Source: JAVRLS01 sp031961205 (GTDB lineage Archaea; Thermoplasmatota; Thermoplasmata; Thermoplasmatales; Thermoplasmataceae). From it: a stretch of DNA of 16,086 nucleotides. Positions within the stretch are counted from its first letter, which is position 1. Each line of letters begins with the position of its first letter. Position numbers and translations under genes: made by a program. Positions 13,384 to 16,086 of this stretch are shown here, piece after piece. Under the pieces are notes generated by a model, which worked only from the letters and a program-made list of their open reading frames with translations, did not search any database and was not told the DNA's origin. The stretch spans positions 1-16,086 of the forward strand of contig JAVRLS010000018.1 of the NCBI GenBank assembly GCA_031961205.1. The letters run 5' to 3'.

Positions 13384-14448
13384 TTAAGAAAAGGTTGAAA
13401 GATCATATATCATCTCTTTTTCAAGCCCGTATATTTTTGAAAGATAGATGGCTCTTATATTGTTCCTTTCATTCTCTGCCCGTATCATGAAATAAAAGAG
13501 GCTATCAAGGGAGAGCGGAAGAGAGGAAAGTGAATTTATATACTTCTCATATACTATTTTTTTCATTACCGCATAAAAATGGTACACATTCCCATCCTCA
13601 AGGAATGCCTTCTTGGGGACCTCGAGATCAAAATACTGGCGCACACCGTCCACGATGCCAGAAACATCATTGGAAGAATATACCTCGGACAATTTTTCTA
13701 CCGGGATATTTCCATACGGTACAAGGCCGGACGAAAATCTGCCATAATCAAGGTGCAGGGCTTTGGCCTTCAGGACAGTGATAAGGTTATTTATATCTAT
13801 TTCAGACCTCACATAGCCCAGGACCGGCCCCTCATCTCCATTATAGAATTTGAGATTCTCAATAAGGTTGGAATAATAGTACTGATCAAGGGAATAAAGC
13901 ACTGGAGATATATCACCAGTTTTCCTGTAATCCTCCATGTGCTGCATCATGAATGATCCATAGCCAAACCTTGTCAGATAGTTTATTATAGCTTCTATGG
14001 AACTCATTGCCATCATGTTCCTGTAGTCCTCCGCGACCATCAGGCTCCCGATCATTCCAAGCGGCACATTTCTAAAACTCATGAGAAAAACCTCCGCTTC
14101 ACCGATATCGTGAGACAGAAATTTGGATGAAATAACAGTCTTTATATTCTCGACATCCCACTTTGAAAGGTATGAAACAACGGCATTTTTTGCGAGTGGA
14201 GGGCAGGCAAAGAGAACAAGCTTATTCATTCTAAGAAGATGACGGTTTATTGCCATCTGGGTTAGCTCCGGATCCTTGTAAATAGCAGAAAGGGCATCGT
14301 AATCATCCTTATACACAGTGCCATAGATCGCAGACGACACATCTGAAGCTTTATCAGTTCCTGCAAGTGCCACTAAAAAGTCGCGATTCAGGAAATCAGT
14401 ACCGTATACCTTCAACCTTCCATAAGATCCAACGTATGTAGAATCCAT
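13384..14448 (-). CDS. atpC: A-type ATP synthase subunit C (socket between rotor ring and shaft)
   Basis: The 354-residue protein matches the subunit C/V-ATPase d family. Three similar helical domains form a funnel that sits on the K ring and receives the D-F shaft. Visible signatures include the N-terminal YVGSYGRLKVYGTDFL, the mid-protein RSEIDINNLITVLKAK (conserved R-x-E-x-D-x-x-N-L) and the C-terminal FMIRAENERNNIRAIYLSK, which carries the R-x-x-E-x-x-N-I-R pattern. The gene starts 2 nt after the subunit E stop, with GAGGG upstream. No transmembrane segment is seen, as expected. Length is normal. Confidence 0.94.
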   Translation of the reverse strand: MDSTYVGSYGRLKVYGTDFLNRDFLVALAGTDKASDVSSAIYGTVYKDDYDALSAIYKDPELTQMAINRHLLRMNKLVLFACPPLAKNAVVSYLSKWDVENIKTVISSKFLSHDIGEAEVFLMSFRNVPLGMIGSLMVAEDYRNMMAMSSIEAIINYLTRFGYGSFMMQHMEDYRKTGDISPVLYSLDQYYYSNLIENLKFYNGDEGPVLGYVRSEIDINNLITVLKAKALHLDYGRFSSGLVPYGNIPVEKLSEVYSSNDVSGIVDGVRQYFDLEVPKKAFLEDGNVYHFYAVMKKIVYEKYINSLSSLPLSLDSLFYFMIRAENERNNIRAIYLSKIYGLEKEMIYDLSTFS

Positions 14449-14450
14449 CG

Positions 14451-15014
14451 TCAGCCCTCTATCTGAGAATATAACTTTGTCCGCATCCTTTCATTAATTT
14501 CTCCTATTATTTTTGATATGCGGAGGTCGATCTCCACGTCTCCATTTTTTGAAGTGCTGAGAACTCCCCCATATTCGTCGACTTTTCCGTACTTCAGATT
14601 CGAACCGGTAACAAGACTCTTATCAGCATCATCCACGTTTATTATGCAGTCATTCCCGAGCATACTCACAGAAACCGCTATCATGTCATTAAGCAGGTTC
14701 CTGTAATCCTTATATTTACGGATGTTCGCAATAATCTCGTCCGCCATCTCTATATTTTTATCTATTACTGCTTTTGTCCTGTCCCGCAATATGATTCTCG
14801 CTTCGATATTCGCCTTATCTATTATCGTTTCCTCTCTTTTTCTGGCTTCATTCGCCTTCCTGGTTCCATAGTCAGCTATCATCTGGGCGATAATCCGATC
14901 CTTCTCCCTGTTTAGCTGTTCTACCTTTGAATCGGTATCCTTAAGAATAGCCTTTTTTTGACCCTCAGTCTTGCTTTCTACGTCCCTGATCAGATCTTCA
15001 AGCGGCATATCCAT
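14451..15014 (-). CDS. atpE: A-type ATP synthase subunit E (peripheral stalk)
   Basis: The 187-residue protein has a long charged N-terminal helix (about residues 5-100; for example EGQKKAILKDTDSKVEQLNR and RKANEARKREETIIDKANIE) and a C-terminal mixed domain (DCIINVDDADKSLV to GGVLSTSKNGDVEIDLRIS), typical of subunit E. Paired with H, it forms the outer stalks. The start ATG 15014 overlaps the subunit K stop as TGATG. Reading further upstream in the same frame would run back through the K gene and add 17 unrelated residues, so it is rejected. A second ATG two codons later is possible. No separate ribosome binding site is seen, so translation probably relies on coupling to K. Confidence 0.93.
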   Translation of the reverse strand: MDMPLEDLIRDVESKTEGQKKAILKDTDSKVEQLNREKDRIIAQMIADYGTRKANEARKREETIIDKANIEARIILRDRTKAVIDKNIEMADEIIANIRKYKDYRNLLNDMIAVSVSMLGNDCIINVDDADKSLVTGSNLKYGKVDEYGGVLSTSKNGDVEIDLRISKIIGEINERMRTKLYSQIEG

Positions 15015-15241
15015 CAAATTATGTGAAGCAGCAGAATGATTCCAAGAGCAAGACCTATTACCCAAAGAGTTTCAGGTATTACAAAAAAGAATAAGACCTG
15101 ACCGAACTTTTCAGGCTTTTCAGCAATTATCCCCATACCAGCGGCTCCAATGCCCTGCTGGGCCATGCCTGTACCTATAAGTCCACCAGCAATCGCTATT
15201 GATGCCGCAATAGCCAAGAGCGCTTCTTCCAAACTAACCAT
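15014..15241 (-). CDS. atpK: A-type ATP synthase subunit K (c), proteolipid of the rotor ring
   Basis: The 75-residue protein is a two-helix hairpin. Helix 1 (about 7-38) is rich in Ala/Gly (AIAASIAIAGGLIGTG). A short polar loop (EKPEKFG, 41-47) follows, then helix 2 (about 48-73), which carries the ion-binding Glu57 in the VIPETLW motif. Several copies form the ring that turns as ions bind and leave this glutamate. The number of hairpins is the simple single copy, not a fused or multiplied form. It is the first gene of the operon. AGGTG lies 7 nt before ATG 15241, and a consensus TATA box is about 35 nt upstream. Whether the coupling ion is H+ or Na+ cannot be settled by eye, but H+ is expected for an acidophile. 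Confidence 0.96.
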   Translation of the reverse strand: MVSLEEALLAIAASIAIAGGLIGTGMAQQGIGAAGMGIIAEKPEKFGQVLFFFVIPETLWVIGLALGIILLLHII

Positions 15242-15273
15242 TAAAATGCACCTGTTTAGGCATTTACGTTGTA

Positions 15274-15281
15274 TATATAAA
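15274..15281 (-). promoter_or_regulatory. TATA box of the ATP synthase operon
   Basis: TTTATATA on the minus strand is an exact match to the archaeal consensus. It predicts initiation near 15250, giving a very short leader that starts at or inside the AGGTG ribosome binding bases of subunit K (15249-15253). It is the only strong promoter seen for the nine-subunit operon. Confidence 0.7.
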
Positions 15282-15325
15282 TATAACCATCCCTCTCCGG
15301 TTTTATTAAATTAGGCAGAGTCTTT

Positions 15326-15341
15326 TGATCATATATGATCA
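15326..15341. promoter_or_regulatory. 16-bp perfect palindrome upstream of the ATP synthase promoter
   Basis: TGATCATATATGATCA is its own reverse complement. It lies about 45 bp upstream of the operon TATA box, a usual place for an activator or a distant operator site. The matching protein is unknown. Confidence 0.5.
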
Positions 15342-15772
15342 TTGGCTATCGGTTTTTTCCAAAAATATTATGAATTTTAATATATGTTATTGTCTTTAAT
15401 TGCATAACTACAAAAATGCTAATATTTTTTTTGTTATTCGTCTATATATATAATTATTATTTTAAATATTATACTTAAAGCAGCAATCGCTACAATACTC
15501 TCAAAGTACGATACCTGCAATGAAACCGAATCCTTTATATCACTGTGTTTTTTGATAATAATGCCAATCCACAGTTTGTTCCATGAAAAACAAACGATTC
15601 TGATATTCTTAAGTATATTTCTTTATCATAGCAAAGCGAGTTTTCGGCTTATATGCACAGGCAGTTTAAGGCGGATAACGGCCTATAGATTTCGATCCAG
15701 CGTCAATAAATGAAATGCACCTCAACTACCGAAGGGGTACGGGCAGGAAGCATTCAATTGGGCCCGTGGAAT
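15342..15772. other. AT-rich non-coding stretch with fragments of decayed sequence
   Basis: No intact gene is found. Protein-like pieces occur on the minus strand in shifting frames (for example FIDAGSKSIGRYPP near 15670-15712), with stops between them, downstream of the short ORF at 15773-15901. They may be the remains of that gene. A 7-bp hairpin (GTTTGTT/AACAAAC, 15574-15595) is present. Confidence 0.35.
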
Positions 15773-15901
15773 TTATAGTCCTTTACTTGCACGACTATAC
15801 TTTGGTTCTGGAATTTCACTATCTGTTTCTTGGCAGATAAAAATCGACTTCTTCAGGATTTCAGCATTCCTCTCATACGGGGCCATATCGTGTTTATACA
15901 T
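15773..15901 (-). pseudogene. 42-residue ORF, probably the start of a broken gene
   Basis: ATG 15901 is preceded by TTTATATT at 15920-15927, a TATA box at the right distance for a leaderless transcript. The product begins MYKHDMAPYERNAEILKKS, is hydrophilic and protein-like, and stops at TAA after 42 residues, near SRASKGL. Fragments in other frames follow downstream to about 15480. The whole is best read as the 5' end of a decayed gene, perhaps a transposase. The transposase reading is a guess from the general look of the N-terminus. A genuine small gene is the alternative. Confidence 0.35.
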
Positions 15902-15940
15902 AAATATAAATTTAATATAAATATAAAAAGGCAGGTAATT

Positions 15941-15960
15941 ATAGTCATTGCCATGACTAT
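15941..15960. repeat. Perfect 8-bp stem hairpin
   Basis: ATAGTCAT-TGCC-ATGACTAT is a perfect inverted repeat with a 4-nt loop, just upstream (on the minus strand) of the TATA box of the 42-residue ORF. It could be an operator or the end of a transcript entering from the right edge. No T-run follows directly. Confidence 0.5.
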
Positions 15961-16086
15961 CTATCCGTATACTTCATTCCATCCTTATGTGCAGAAAAAA
16001 GGTACTTATTGTTGAGAAACGTGTCAGTGAAGCAGGTATCAACAGACGAGTCAAAGAGGAGAAGAACAGAGATAGGATTATTCCAA
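15957..16086. other. Right edge: open frames on both strands, unresolved
   Basis: Two open frames reach the window edge. On the minus strand 42 codons end at TAG 15957-15959 (would be a C-terminus, ending KDGMKYTDR). On the + strand an ATG at 15987 opens a charged sequence (VEKRVSEAGINRRVKEE). Neither is recognised, and the piece is too short to choose. Confidence 0.25.

Noticed and set aside
1..16086. CRISPR array, rRNA gene or replication origin
   Set aside because: No regularly spaced repeats, no rRNA-like conserved stretches, and no clustered origin boxes beside a cdc6/orc1 gene were seen.

Overview
The window comes from an archaeon, most likely an acidophile of the order Thermoplasmatales (inference). 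Reasons: a complete A-type (archaeal) ATP synthase operon; an intein in the P-loop of its catalytic A subunit, the site also used in Thermoplasma; archaeal TATA boxes, several of them only about 25 nt from a start codon as in leaderless genes; T-rich rather than hairpin-type ends; and a tRNA gene without an encoded CCA. I could not run a database search, so the genus is left open.

Layout. (1) 1-165 is the N-terminus of an MMPL/RND-type membrane transporter that runs off the left edge. (2) 189-949 is a heavily decayed transposase-like gene. (3) 1210-1605 is a four-helix membrane protein of unknown function. (4) 1941-2527 is a two-gene cassette, a retropepsin-like aspartyl protease and a small unknown protein, lying just 3' of a tRNA-Ala(UGC) gene (2641-2712). 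Part of the tRNA 3' end is repeated on the far side of the cassette. (5) 3081-4019 is an NDP-sugar epimerase/dehydratase on the + strand. (6) 4058-5748 is a two-gene operon, gcvT (glycine cleavage T protein) and pdxT (PLP synthase glutaminase), read on the minus strand. gcvT is bracketed by a 28-bp inverted repeat. (7) 5951-15241 is the ATP synthase operon on the minus strand, in the order K-E-C-F-A(intein)-B-[36-aa ORF]-D-[56-aa membrane protein]-H-I. (8) 15242-16086 holds the operon promoter with a 16-bp palindrome upstream, and then AT-rich and apparently decayed sequence.

How the genes work together. K is the proteolipid rotor ring and I carries the ion half-channels. E and H form the peripheral stalks, C, D and F the central stalk and socket, and A and B the catalytic hexamer. 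Genes are tightly packed with overlaps (TGATG, TAATG) or AGGTGA-type ribosome binding sites placed on the preceding stop, so one transcript with coupled translation is expected. The A subunit becomes active only after the 269-residue intein splices out and rejoins Lys235 to Thr505. PdxT supplies ammonia for making PLP, the cofactor of the glycine decarboxylase that partners with GcvT; this link is inference, since pdxS and the other gcv genes are not in the window.

The core metabolic genes look ordinary. The points most worth a second look are the inverted repeat around gcvT, the intermediate-sized intein without a visible endonuclease, the two undescribed small ORFs inside the ATP synthase operon, the protease cassette with a possible tRNA-derived attachment site, and the palindrome in front of the ATP synthase promoter.
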